From Bacteroidales bacterium (GTDB lineage Bacteria > Bacteroidota > Bacteroidia > Bacteroidales > Paludibacteraceae), in the NCBI GenBank assembly GCA_015061165.1, contig SUXC01000017.1, positions 1-61,481 of the forward strand: a DNA stretch of 61,481 nucleotides, given 5' to 3'. The translations under genes were made by a program, and so were the position numbers. Positions 1 through 7,666 of the stretch are shown in pieces. The notes under the pieces were generated by a model. The model did no database searches. It was not told where the DNA came from and saw nothing but the letters and a program-made list of their open reading frames with translations. Position 1 is the stretch's first letter. Every line of letters begins with the position of its first letter.

Positions 1-144
1 AAGTTCAAGGCTGTGGCAGCATCTACTGCTGCACGTGTCAAGACTGCTGACCCTGCGGACGTGGCTGCGTTCGAGGCACAGAAGAAGTACGACTCTTTCC
101 GCTCGTACATCTGGGCATTGGAGTGGGCTGCTTACACTGCGTAA
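1..144 (+). CDS. C-terminal end of unknown small protein, copy 1
   Basis: The window opens inside this gene; only the last 47 codons are present and the stop is TAA at 142. I do not recognise the function. The tail is clearly homologous to the tail of the next gene: both show KF.AVAA.T.AR, then an AQ.KY....R.Y.W..EW..YT block ending at the stop. It is therefore a tandem paralogue. A third, more distant member lies at 27670-28068 on the other strand. Codons are of the kind used by highly expressed genes here (GCT, TTC, GTG). The spacing to the next gene is filled by a heptamer array. The family is small, soluble-looking and has no signal peptide or membrane span in the visible part. Confidence 0.7.
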   Translation, partial: KFKAVAASTAARVKTADPADVAAFEAQKKYDSFRSYIWALEWAAYTA

Positions 145-178
145 CATCGGGGCGCGCATCGCGCGCCCTGCCCCCCAG

Positions 179-222
179 CCTCTAACCTTTCAACCTTAAA
201 CCTTAAACATTAAACCTTAAAA
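179..222. repeat. Heptamer array before start codon
   Basis: Degenerate 7-base units of the form CCTTAAA/CATTAAA, about six copies, ending two bases before the ATG at 224. It occupies the whole place where a ribosome binding site would be expected. Confidence 0.8.
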
Positions 223-223
223 G

Positions 224-541
224 ATGGCAAAAGTAGAATATGCTTTCCCTGTGGAGAAAATCCACGGCAAAGTGGCTAAGCACCACAAAATCGGCTTCGC
301 ACACCGCGCAGCAAGTAAACTGAACTACACCCAAGCATACGGCAAACGTACCACCAAGTACTCGCAAGCAGAGAAAGACCACCAAGCGAAATTCGCTGCT
401 GTGGCTGCTGCAACCAACGCACGTCTGGCTGATCCAAACCAAATGCCTATCGACCAAATGGCATTCAAGGCACAAAGCAAGTACACCACCTTACGCCAGT
501 ATGTCTGGAACCAAGAGTGGAATTCGTACACCCCTGCGTAA
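224..541 (+). CDS. Unknown small protein, copy 2 (105 aa)
   Basis: A 105-residue protein without signal peptide or membrane span, rich in Ala, Lys and aromatic residues. Function not recognised. The N-terminus (M..V.Y..PV...GK) matches the N-terminus of the protein at 27670-28068 (M..V.Y..PV...GK), and the C-terminal half matches the truncated gene at 1-144. The start is the ATG that directly follows a heptamer array; no Shine-Dalgarno sequence is seen. Followed by a small membrane protein, a DUF5675 protein and a spanin-like lipoprotein in the same direction, so a structural or DNA-binding role in a phage-derived cassette is possible. That is inference from context only. Confidence 0.75.
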   Translation: MAKVEYAFPVEKIHGKVAKHHKIGFAHRAASKLNYTQAYGKRTTKYSQAEKDHQAKFAAVAAATNARLADPNQMPIDQMAFKAQSKYTTLRQYVWNQEWNSYTPA

Positions 542-542
542 T

Positions 543-566
543 TATTAATTCTTAATTCTTAATTAA
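543..566. repeat. Heptamer array before start codon
   Basis: Three units of TTAATTC/TTAATTA between the stop of one gene and the GTG start at 567; same arrangement as at 179-222 but with a different unit sequence. Confidence 0.7.
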
Positions 567-752
567 GTGAAACGCTTGCAACTCATAATCGCTACTGCAA
601 TGTGCGCCTTCGGGTGCGCATTGCTTGCGTGTGGTTTTGTTGCACACCCATTGGGCGAAATCCACCACTCCGTACTCATCGCTTTTGGCGAGGTACTGAC
701 CTTCAGCGGTTCGCTCATCGGTATAGACTATAAGTACCGCTACAAAGAATAA
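567..752 (+). CDS. Small membrane protein (holin-like)
   Basis: A 61-residue protein with a hydrophobic segment at residues 5-27 and a weaker one at about 37-53, ending in a charged, Tyr-rich tail. The start is GTG at 567; no in-frame ATG lies at a sensible place upstream. Position between a small unknown protein and a DUF5675 gene, and the size, resemble holin-like proteins of small lysis cassettes, but holins cannot be identified by sequence alone. The product would sit in the inner membrane. What speaks against a coding call is only its small size; the frame is open, and length and hydrophobicity pattern are coherent. Confidence 0.6.
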   Translation: MKRLQLIIATAMCAFGCALLACGFVAHPLGEIHHSVLIAFGEVLTFSGSLIGIDYKYRYKE

Positions 753-878
753 TCTTCTAACAGCGAATTACGCTAATTTAACGAATCAAAGTCAATTTGT
801 CTAATTTGCTCCATTCGCCGTTATAGAATAATATTTGGCTAATTTTCTATAATTTTTGTTTAACCAAAATCCCGTTAT

Positions 879-1475
879 ATGTACATCAAACTTATCCGCA
901 ATCAGCCCAAAGGCAATGCCATCACAGGTCGCCTTGTTATCAATGGTCATTGGTTCTGCGACACTCTCGAACGTGTCGGCTACCAAATCCCCGCCCTGTG
1001 CTACCACGTAGCCGTGACCATGTCCCCCAAGTTCAAACGCCGTCTGCCTATCGTGCAGAACGTACCACGCTTGCCAATTGCCAATTGCCAATCGCCTATT
1101 GCCTATAGAAGCGGTATCCGCTTCCACCGTGGTACCAAGCCCGAACACTCCACTGGCTGCGTACTCGTTGTAGGGGATAATTTTAACGACAATGCCGACA
1201 ACTTGCGCGGCAATCAATATCCCTGCCGCGCTCAAAGTGAAAATAATACCTTGCCGCTCGAGGGAGTTGATTCGAGCGGAACATTGTCGCCATTGTCGTC
1301 AAACAAAAAAAATATTGGTTGTCGTTCGGCTGCTGACGTGGAGACCCAATTAACCCAATTATTGTTACAAGCCCAAGAAGCCCATGAAGAGATTATCCTT
1401 GAAGTCACTGACTTTCGCCCTGGCACTGAGTATGGCTACAATACTCCTTGCCCTTCCGAGTTGCAGAAGCCTTAA
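879..1475 (+). CDS. DUF5675 family protein carrying in-frame repeat insertions
   Basis: A 198-residue protein of the DUF5675 family: the N-terminal block (residues 1-35, ...ITGRLVINGHWFCDTLER) and the G-I-RFHRGTKPEHSTGC-LVVG segment (about 86-107) are typical of these short, possibly peptidase- or lysozyme-related proteins often found in phage-like lysis clusters. Function is not proven for the family. Two non-family stretches are embedded in frame: a heptamer array at 1071-1107 (encoding PIANCQSPIAY) and a folded palindromic element of about 115 bases at 1186-1300. The reading frame runs through both, but the protein is longer than expected and may be damaged. Its end overlaps the following gene by 92 bases. 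Confidence 0.75.
   Translation: MYIKLIRNQPKGNAITGRLVINGHWFCDTLERVGYQIPALCYHVAVTMSPKFKRRLPIVQNVPRLPIANCQSPIAYRSGIRFHRGTKPEHSTGCVLVVGDNFNDNADNLRGNQYPCRAQSENNTLPLEGVDSSGTLSPLSSNKKNIGCRSAADVETQLTQLLLQAQEAHEEIILEVTDFRPGTEYGYNTPCPSELQKP
1071..1107. repeat. Heptamer array inside DUF5675 gene
   Basis: About five units of a 7-base repeat (TTGCCAA, then TCGCCTA/TTGCCTA). On the other strand the same unit family makes up an array inside mfd (3301-3356). Confidence 0.85.
1186..1300. repeat. Nested palindromic element (MITE- or BIME-like)
   Basis: Outer inverted repeat: ACGACAATGCCGACAA at 1186-1201 against TTGTCGCCATTGTCGT at 1284-1299 (one mismatch). Inside are two perfect hairpins: GCGCGGCA/TGCCGCGC (from 1205) and CCGCTCGA/TCGAGCGG (from 1253). 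The left end recurs at 10777-10800. It lies in frame within the DUF5675 gene. Confidence 0.75.
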
Positions 1476-1824
1476 TCCTGCCACTACGGACACTCATCAC
1501 TCATCACTCATAGTTCGTAACTCCATCGACACCCTTGTCATGCGCGATAGTGTTCATACCCACGATAGCACCTTCACTTCTGAACGGCAGCGAGGTGATA
1601 CTATCTACCGTGAGCGCATTGTCTATCGCGACCGCGTAGCGTACCGCGACCGATGGCGAACGCAGATTGTCCACGATACCATTATCCATACCGATAGTAT
1701 TGTGCAAGTCATAGAACACCCACCAGAACGCTATGTGCCGAAATTTTACAAATGGACGGCTGCTATCTTTTGGACAGGTATAGCATTACTCCTATTGTAC
1801 CTCATCCTCAGATACCGTTTATAA
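1384..1824 (+). CDS. Lipoprotein with C-terminal membrane span, spanin-like
   Basis: A 146-residue protein with an N-terminal signal and lipobox ending LPSC (residues 24-27), a charged, Arg/Asp-rich middle section with repeated YR.R-VYRDR motifs that look like extended coil, and a hydrophobic span near residues 125-142 followed by RYRL. Both ends are thus membrane-directed: lipid at the N-terminus and a helix at the C-terminus. Such two-membrane tethers resemble unimolecular spanins of phage lysis cassettes, which would fit the neighbours (holin-like and DUF5675 proteins). A heptamer run (CACTCAT units, 1491-1512) codes for part of residues 36-42. The start overlaps the previous gene by 92 bases. 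A strong terminator follows. Confidence 0.65.
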   Translation: MKRLSLKSLTFALALSMATILLALPSCRSLNPATTDTHHSSLIVRNSIDTLVMRDSVHTHDSTFTSERQRGDTIYRERIVYRDRVAYRDRWRTQIVHDTIIHTDSIVQVIEHPPERYVPKFYKWTAAIFWTGIALLLLYLILRYRL

Positions 1825-1873
1825 TCCCTTTCAATTTTGGTTAATTTTCTATAATTTTGGTAGTGAAAAATCC

Positions 1874-1918
1874 GAGACCACTTCGTCGTGATGACGCGGT
1901 GGTCTCTTCTTTTTTTTC
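1874..1918 (+). terminator. Rho-independent terminator of lysis-like cassette
   Basis: GAGACCAC at 1874-1881 pairs perfectly with GTGGTCTC at 1899-1906; an inner CGTC/GACG stem adds four pairs. A T-rich run follows at 1907-1918. Confidence 0.9.
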
Positions 1919-2240
1919 ATTCCCTCCTTCAACCTTCACTCCTTACACGCACTTCCACACTACCACACTACCACATAAAATAATGTGTCGATACTATGAA
2001 TATGGGCGGTCGTGCCTACCCTGTACGGCACTACCCTATAGCCATACGGCTGCGTGACCGCGAGGGTCGCGCCGTTCTATGTTCGCACTATTTCCTCAGT
2101 GTGGGGACACTTCGGGTGCTTCACTCGGAGTGCGTTCCGTCGCACTCCTTCACTCTCGGTGAAATAGAGCAACGGATAGAGAAATGAAAAGGAAACGAAT
2201 CTTAAGAATTGCTACTTTTTAAAAGAAATATGCGGGAGTT
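1919..2240. other. Gene-free stretch with hairpins
   Basis: No convincing gene. It holds an 8-mer run (CACTACCA units near 1955-1975) and two stable hairpins: GCGTGACC/GGTCGCGC at 2052-2072 and GGAGTGCG/CGCACTCC at 2127-2148. Open frames here lack any family resemblance. Confidence 0.5.
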
Positions 2241-2368
2241 TCGTTTGCGGAAAGAGTAATCCTACAGCCACTATGTGGGGGGATTCGAGGGCACCGACCT
2301 CGTTCGTTTGCGGAAAGTGTAATCCATATAGCCAACTATGTGGGGGGATTCGAGGGCACCGACCTCGT
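2241..2368. repeat. Tandem direct repeat carrying tRNA-Ser 3' end sequence
   Basis: Two near-identical units (2241-2303 and 2304-2368), each starting TCGTTTGCGGAAAG and ending GGGCACCGACCTCGT. The start of each unit is the same as 2594-2607, which spans the 3' acceptor end of the tRNA-Ser gene and its downstream flank. Confidence 0.8.
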
Positions 2369-2479
2369 TCAAAGAACGAGCCCACCTCGAATGCCTATGC
2401 CTTGCCAGGAGCGTCCTTGCAAACAAAAAGTTCTATCAACCAACTGATGAGCAAAAAAACTTGGCAGTTTTCTTTTTTT

Positions 2480-2532
2480 GTACATAGTAGTTCGCTTATG
2501 CAAGCAAGCTTTCAACACGAACTACTACGTAC
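2480..2532. repeat. Long inverted repeat
   Basis: GTACATAGTAGTTCG (2480-2494) and CGAACTACTACGTAC (2518-2532) form a 15-base stem with one mismatch around a 23-base spacer. It sits just downstream of the tRNA-Ser terminator as read on the minus strand. Confidence 0.75.
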
Positions 2533-2566
2533 AAAAAAGAGTAGAGACTGGCATCTCTACTCTTTT
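2533..2566 (-). terminator. Terminator of tRNA-Ser
   Basis: AGAGTAGAGA (2538-2547) pairs with TCTCTACTCT (2554-2563); read on the minus strand the stem is followed by six T. Confidence 0.85.
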
Positions 2567-2600
2567 CGCTCATCACTCGTTTTCCCGAACTTTTCGTTTG

Positions 2601-2689
2601 CGGAAAGTGAGGGATTCGAACCCCCGGTACAACGCAATGTGTACACCGCATTTCGAGTGCGGCTCTTTCGACCACTCAGACAACTTTCC
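2601..2689 (-). tRNA. tRNA-Ser(CGA)
   Basis: An 89-base type II tRNA. Acceptor GGAAAG pairs with CTTTCC, anticodon stem CCGCA/TGCGG with loop CTCGAAA gives anticodon CGA, a long variable arm is present, and the T loop reads TTCGAAT. CCA is not encoded (CAA follows the discriminator G). A terminator follows at 2533-2566. Confidence 0.93.
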
Positions 2690-2812
2690 TCAATTGCGGG
2701 TGCAAAGGTACAACAATTTTTTGAATTGAGCAAGATTTTTGTGATTTTTTGCAAAAAAATAACTATTCGAGCAAGAGCAAGAGAAGAAAAGTATATGGTG
2801 TACATACACGCG

Positions 2813-5800
2813 CTATACAGTCTCCTCCATGACCTTACTGAGCAAATGCAACGCTCCGCTAATCGTCTTGACCTGCTGTATAACCGCATATCGTTTGCCC
2901 GTAGGATGACCCTGACGGTCCTTATCCTCCACCAATCGGCAACGCTCCAAACGCGAGCAAACATAACGCAAAATCTTCTCAAAGACTTCCGATTGGAAAT
3001 ACTTAGGATTATGAGTAATGAAGTAAATCGACATACGCTCCTGCTTGAGAATCACCTTCTCAATACCCATACGGCAACACAACCAACGCAATCGAACTAC
3101 ATTCAACAACTGCTCTGCCTCGTCAGGTAACTTACCAAAACGGTCAATCAATCGCTTTTGATAGGCGAGAAGACTATCCTCATCCGACAAACTATCTAAT
3201 TCGCGGTACAAACTGATACGCTCGGAGATATTCTCAATATACGTAGGCGGAAAAGACAATGGCAAGTCGCTCTCCAGCAGGCTGTCGTTGCACCAGTTTT
3301 TGTGGCGATTGGTTATTGGCGATTGGGTATCGGCTATTAGATATTGGCTATTGCTGTTTTCCATTTCCTCGCGGATTTCTTCTACTGCTTCGTTCAATAT
3401 GCGCTGATAGGTATCGTATCCCAAGTCTGCAATAAAACCACTTTGCTCCGCACCCAACATATTGCCCGCACCACGGATATCCAAATCCTGCATAGCCAAC
3501 TGAAAACCAGAACCTAACTCCGCAAAAGTGCTTAGCGCATTCAGTCTGCGACGGGCATCAGAAGTCAGCAGTTCCTTGTCAGGGGTAACGAGGTAGCAAT
3601 ACGCCTTGCGGTTAGAACGCCCCACACGACCACGCAACTGGTGCAAATCGGACAAACCGTAGTTCTGTGCCGAGTGAATGATGATGGTATTCACATTGGG
3701 TATATCCACGCCCGATTCGATGATAGTGGTGGATATAAGAACGTCGTAGTCATAGTTGATGAAGGCCTCTAATCGTTCTTCCATCTCGCCCGCAGGCATT
3801 TGTCCGTGTGCAATCACTGTGCGTGCTTCGGGACAAAGGCGCAATAGGCGACTCTCAATGCGAGGAAGCATCTCGATACGATTGCAGACCACATAAATCT
3901 GCCCATTGCGCTGCATCTCCAATTGAATAGCCTCTTTGATAATATCTTCATCATCCAACGTAATCGTCTCTGTCATAACGGGATAACGATTAGGCGGAGG
4001 GGTGTTGATGATACTCAAATCGCGTGCGCCGAGCAACGAGAACTGCAAGGTGCGAGGGATAGGCGTAGCAGTCAGTGTCAGGACATCAACATTGGTGCGT
4101 AGCGATTTTAGTTTCTCCTTGACGGCTACGCCAAACTTCTGCTCCTCATCAATAATCAGCAGCCCCAAATCTTTCCAAACCACCTGTTTGCCCACGAGTT
4201 TGTGGGTGCCTACCAATATATCTATCTTGCCTGCTTTTAGGTCTTCCAATATCTCTTTGACCTGTTTGGCAGTCTTGCTACGGCTCAAATACTCAATGCG
4301 CACAGGGAAATCGCGGAAGCGTTCGCGGAAGGTGTTGTAATGCTGCATGGCGAGTACGGTAGTAGGTACCAATACCGCCACCTGCTTGCCATCGGTGGCA
4401 GCCTTGAAGGCAGCACGCATGGCTACTTCGGTCTTACCAAAGCCTACATCACCACAGACCAGTCTGTCCATGGGCATAGGACTCTCCATGTCGTGTTTGA
4501 TGTCCAGTGTGGCTTTGGCTTGGTCGGGAGTATCTTCGTAGAAGAAAGAGGCCTCTAATTCGTGTTGCATATAGCCATCGGGCGAATAGGCAAAACCCTT
4601 TTGCTGCTTGCGCGTGGCATACAGGCGGATAAGGTCGCGCGCAATATCCTTGACCTTGTCCTTGGTGCGCTCTTTCATGCGCTCCCATGCACCCGAACCT
4701 AAACGCGAGATAGTAGGTACACTGCCCTCACGACCTTTGTACTTGGATATGCGATGCAGGTTGTGTATGCTGACAAAAATGGTATCACCATCGCGGTAGG
4801 TTAGTTTGATAGTCTCTTGTGGACGGCCATAGAAATTGGTGGTAACCAGTCCCGCAAACTGACCTATTCCGTGGTCGGTATGTACCACATAATCACCTAT
4901 CTTCAGTTGGTTGATTTCTTTGAGCGTGATGATGGCTTTGCCTCGTCGGGCATTCTCTGAACGCAGTGTTACACGGTGATAGCGTTCGAATATCTGATGG
5001 TCGGTGTAGCAACATATCTTCGCATCGTTGTCCACGAATCCGTTGTGCAAAGTTTGGTTGATAGCCACAAAGGTAATTCCTGATTCTTTATCTTCGAAGA
5101 TAGCACGCAGGCGGTCGGTCTGCTTGACCTGTTCCGCGAGGATATATACCTTATAGTTGTCGCGTATGCGTGCGCGAAGGTCGTCTATCAGTATGTCGAA
5201 GTTCTTGTTGAAGGAGGGTTGAGGCAAGGTATCGAAATGAATGGTGTCGAAGGTCGAAAAACTACTTTTCTGTGCCAGTTCGATGGTAGTTGCCTCATCG
5301 CATAGGGCTGATATATGTTCGTTGGCTATTTTGAATCGGATAATATCAAATCCATTGCTGATCCATAGCGTATGTTCGGGCAAATAGTGGGTGAGTAGGG
5401 CAGATTGGGCATCGCGGGATTGGTTGGCAACAATCTGGATGGCAGCAATGCGCTCTTTGGATAATTGCGTTTCGATGTCAAACTCGCGGATAGAATCTAT
5501 CTCATCTCCGAAGAAGTCAATACGATAGGGATTATCGTGGGCGTAGCTATATACATCAATGATTCCGCCACGCACGGCAAACTGCCCTGGTTCATATACA
5601 AAATCTACACGCTGGAAATGCTGCTCCACGAGCTGCTTGATAAGCGTGGATTGCGCAATCTCTTGTTCTGTGGCGAGGTGAATGGTCTGTTGCAGGAGCG
5701 ATTCGGGTGCAGGCACCTCTTCCGCCAATGCCTCTGGATACGTAACAATTATCACTTGCCTTTCGCCTTTCGCCTCTTGCCTCTCGCCTACCAATGCCGT

Positions 5801-6136
5801 CAGCACCTCCGTTCGCTGCACGGCCATCGCTTCGTCGGTGCCTTGCCTTCTGCGATGAGAAGTGGGGAAGAAATATACCCCCTGCTCGTTGCTCAATGTA
5901 CGCAAGTCGGCATACATGTATTGGGCATCATCAGCGTTGTCTAATACGATTAATAGAGGTCTGCCGTGCTGGTCGTTGGCAAGGCGTTGGGACAGGGAAT
6001 AGAGAAATATACTTTGTGCAGAGGCATAGAGATTCCTGAGTAAAAAATGCTTTTTGCGTTTTTTACTTAATTCATTTGCCAGTACATCTACTTCGGGATG
6101 TAGTGCAAATACTTGTGCCAGCTCCCCAATTTGCAT
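2813..6136 (-). CDS. mfd: Transcription-repair coupling factor Mfd
   Basis: Mfd (about 1107 aa) removes RNA polymerase stalled at DNA lesions and recruits UvrA. Visible parts: N-terminal UvrB-like domain, the RNAP-interacting domain (IGDYVVHTDHGIGQF region), then the translocase with Walker A CGDVGFGKTE, DEEQ box, TATPIPRT, and the RGRVGR motif VI, and the C-terminal D7 domain. The frame extends to a TTG at 6160, but that TTG is part of the -7 promoter box TAATTTTG, so I place the start at ATG 6136 (MQIGELAQ). Two heptamer arrays lie in frame: at 5755-5790 in a loop of the N-terminal domain (VGERQEAKGERQ) and at 3301-3356 in the linker before D7 (SQYLIADTQSPITN). Confidence 0.96.
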   Translation of the reverse strand: MQIGELAQVFALHPEVDVLANELSKKRKKHFLLRNLYASAQSIFLYSLSQRLANDQHGRPLLIVLDNADDAQYMYADLRTLSNEQGVYFFPTSHRRRQGTDEAMAVQRTEVLTALVGERQEAKGERQVIIVTYPEALAEEVPAPESLLQQTIHLATEQEIAQSTLIKQLVEQHFQRVDFVYEPGQFAVRGGIIDVYSYAHDNPYRIDFFGDEIDSIREFDIETQLSKERIAAIQIVANQSRDAQSALLTHYLPEHTLWISNGFDIIRFKIANEHISALCDEATTIELAQKSSFSTFDTIHFDTLPQPSFNKNFDILIDDLRARIRDNYKVYILAEQVKQTDRLRAIFEDKESGITFVAINQTLHNGFVDNDAKICCYTDHQIFERYHRVTLRSENARRGKAIITLKEINQLKIGDYVVHTDHGIGQFAGLVTTNFYGRPQETIKLTYRDGDTIFVSIHNLHRISKYKGREGSVPTISRLGSGAWERMKERTKDKVKDIARDLIRLYATRKQQKGFAYSPDGYMQHELEASFFYEDTPDQAKATLDIKHDMESPMPMDRLVCGDVGFGKTEVAMRAAFKAATDGKQVAVLVPTTVLAMQHYNTFRERFRDFPVRIEYLSRSKTAKQVKEILEDLKAGKIDILVGTHKLVGKQVVWKDLGLLIIDEEQKFGVAVKEKLKSLRTNVDVLTLTATPIPRTLQFSLLGARDLSIINTPPPNRYPVMTETITLDDEDIIKEAIQLEMQRNGQIYVVCNRIEMLPRIESRLLRLCPEARTVIAHGQMPAGEMEERLEAFINYDYDVLISTTIIESGVDIPNVNTIIIHSAQNYGLSDLHQLRGRVGRSNRKAYCYLVTPDKELLTSDARRRLNALSTFAELGSGFQLAMQDLDIRGAGNMLGAEQSGFIADLGYDTYQRILNEAVEEIREEMENSNSQYLIADTQSPITNRHKNWCNDSLLESDLPLSFPPTYIENISERISLYRELDSLSDEDSLLAYQKRLIDRFGKLPDEAEQLLNVVRLRWLCCRMGIEKVILKQERMSIYFITHNPKYFQSEVFEKILRYVCSRLERCRLVEDKDRQGHPTGKRYAVIQQVKTISGALHLLSKVMEETV
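3301..3356. repeat. Heptamer array inside mfd (linker before D7)
   Basis: Eight 7-base units (TGGCGAT, TGGTTAT, TGGGTAT and so on) in frame. The reverse complement has the same unit family as the array at 1071-1107. Confidence 0.85.
5755..5790. repeat. Heptamer array inside mfd (N-terminal domain loop)
   Basis: Five units CTTGCCT/TTCGCCT/CTCGCCT in frame; encodes the peptide VGERQEAKGERQ, part of which recurs in UmuC at 38335. Confidence 0.85.
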
Positions 6137-6157
6137 TCTGCTTGCCTTATTTCGCTG

Positions 6158-6189
6158 CAAAATTACTACAAAAAAAACAAATATGCAAA
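6158..6189 (-). promoter_or_regulatory. Promoter of mfd
   Basis: On the minus strand: -33 TTTG at 6189-6186 and -7 box TAATTTTG at 6165-6158, spaced 20 bases, about 20 bases before the ATG at 6136. Confidence 0.7.
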
Positions 6190-6203
6190 TTTTTGTTCAA
6201 TTT

Positions 6204-6235
6204 CTTGTACATGTGCAATATTTTTTGTAATTTTG
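6204..6235 (+). promoter_or_regulatory. Promoter of aminotransferase
   Basis: -33 TTG at 6205-6207 and -7 TAATTTTG at 6228-6235, 20-base spacing, 29 bases before the ATG at 6265. Confidence 0.7.
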
Positions 6236-6264
6236 CACCCAGAAATCCTTAAAATGCTTTTACC

Positions 6265-7455
6265 ATGAAAATCTCGAAACGCGCACAGAGCATGCCGCAA
6301 TCGCCAATTCGTAAGTTGGCAAAGTATGCAGAAGCGGCACACCGTAATGGTATTCACATCTATTCTCTCAACATTGGTCAGCCCGACATTCAGACACCCG
6401 ATTGCGCCAAAGATGCTATTGCGGCGTTTCAGCGTGATATACTTGCATACACGCCCTCGCAGGGGGTATTGTCCTTGCGAGCAAAGATGGTAGGGTATTA
6501 TGCGGAGTATGGTATTGACATTTCGCCCGATGAGATTATCATCACTTCGGGCGGTTCGGAAGCAATCATGTTTGCCTATATGGCATGTCTCAATCCTGGC
6601 GATGAGATTATCATCACCGACCCCAGTTATGCCAACTATATGGCCTTTGCAGTGTCTTGCGGTGCAGTCATCAAACCCGTGAAAACGCATATTGAGAATG
6701 GCTTTAAGTTGCCTTCGGTGGAGGAGTTCGAAAAGCAGATTACCGACAAGACACGCGCCATCTTGATTTGCAACCCCAATAACCCTACGGGCTATCTATA
6801 CACCAAGCAGGAGATGATGCAGATTCGCGATTTGGTCAAGAAATATGATTTGTATCTCTTCTCCGATGAGGTATATCGCGAGTTTATCTACACCAAACGT
6901 CCTTATATTTCGGCTTTCCACTTGGAGGGTATTGAGGACCGTGTGATATTGATTGACTCGGTGAGCAAGCGTTATTCGCTATGCGGCGTGCGTATAGGCG
7001 CGTTGATTACCAAGAATAAGGATGTGCATCAGGCGGTTATGAAGTTCTGTCAGGCACGTTTGTCGCCTCCTTTGATAGGTCAGGTGATTGCGGAGTCGGC
7101 ATTGGCTACACCACATGACTATTTGGAAGAAGTGTATGATGAGTATTTATCTCGTCGCAACTTCCTCATAGACCAACTCAATCAGATTCCGGGTGTGTTT
7201 GCGCCTACGCCTATGGGAGCGTTCTATGTGATGGTACATTTGCCTGTGGATGATACGGACAAGTTCTGCCAATGGTGTTTGACCGATTTTCAGTATGAGG
7301 GTCAGACTGTGATTATGGCGCCGGGTAGTGGTTTCTATACCAATCCTGAGGATGGTCGTCATCAGGTACGTATGGCGTATATATTGAATAAGGAGGACTT
7401 GGCGAAAGCCGTGTTGGTACTCCGCAAAGCATTGGAGGCGTATAATCAGCAATAG
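6265..7455 (+). CDS. PLP-dependent aminotransferase, class I/II (aspartate aminotransferase-like)
   Basis: A 396-residue fold type I transaminase that moves an amino group between an amino acid and a 2-oxo acid in the cytosol. Visible signatures: TSGGSEAI (phosphate-binding region), CNPNNPTGYLYT, YLFSDEVYREF (Asp that binds the pyridine N), and DSVSKRYSLCGVRIG, where the Lys of SVSK forms the Schiff base with PLP. The length is normal for the aspartate aminotransferase Ib group; substrate preference cannot be read from sequence. Monocistronic: own promoter, divergent from mfd, followed by hairpins and tRNA-Thr. Confidence 0.9.
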   Translation: MKISKRAQSMPQSPIRKLAKYAEAAHRNGIHIYSLNIGQPDIQTPDCAKDAIAAFQRDILAYTPSQGVLSLRAKMVGYYAEYGIDISPDEIIITSGGSEAIMFAYMACLNPGDEIIITDPSYANYMAFAVSCGAVIKPVKTHIENGFKLPSVEEFEKQITDKTRAILICNPNNPTGYLYTKQEMMQIRDLVKKYDLYLFSDEVYREFIYTKRPYISAFHLEGIEDRVILIDSVSKRYSLCGVRIGALITKNKDVHQAVMKFCQARLSPPLIGQVIAESALATPHDYLEEVYDEYLSRRNFLIDQLNQIPGVFAPTPMGAFYVMVHLPVDDTDKFCQWCLTDFQYEGQTVIMAPGSGFYTNPEDGRHQVRMAYILNKEDLAKAVLVLRKALEAYNQQ

Positions 7456-7475
7456 TCTGTAGGAGGGCAATTAAT

Positions 7476-7558
7476 GGTTCTCGGCCATGACAGAATAGTA
7501 AAAGAAAAAGACACCCGCAAAAGGATGTCTTTTTCTTTTTGAGCCACTGGCCGGACTC
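7476..7558. repeat. Duplicate of tRNA-Thr 3' end plus terminator
   Basis: Copy of 7667-7747: GGTTCTCG.CC.TGACAGA, then the GACACCC...GGATGTC hairpin, then the last 18 bases GAGCCACTGGCCGGACTC of the tRNA 3' side. The similarity stops inside the tRNA T arm. The hairpin of this copy (7509-7537) can act as a terminator on both strands. Confidence 0.85.
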
Positions 7559-7666
7559 TGCCGCTCTGATTAGTTTGGCTCATTGACTTGCTATGCAAGT
7601 AGGTTCGCTGCAACTAACCTTCGCTCTTCCCCAAAACGCCACGAGCGTTTAGGGGGCCCCTTTAAC

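Noticed and set aside
1857..2187. Small open frames after the lysis-like cassette
   Set aside because: They cover a terminator and hairpins and have no recognisable composition or start signal.
2241..2368. CRISPR array
   Set aside because: Only two long adjacent repeats without spacers; no cas genes in the window.
2273..3130. Plus-strand open frame across the repeats and tRNA-Ser
   Set aside because: Runs through a tRNA gene and the 3' end of mfd; no protein-like features.
6137..6160. Extended Mfd start at TTG 6160
   Set aside because: The TTG is part of the -7 box TAATTTTG; the same artefact occurs for the GH3 gene (TTG 18045) and the Asp-box gene (28319).
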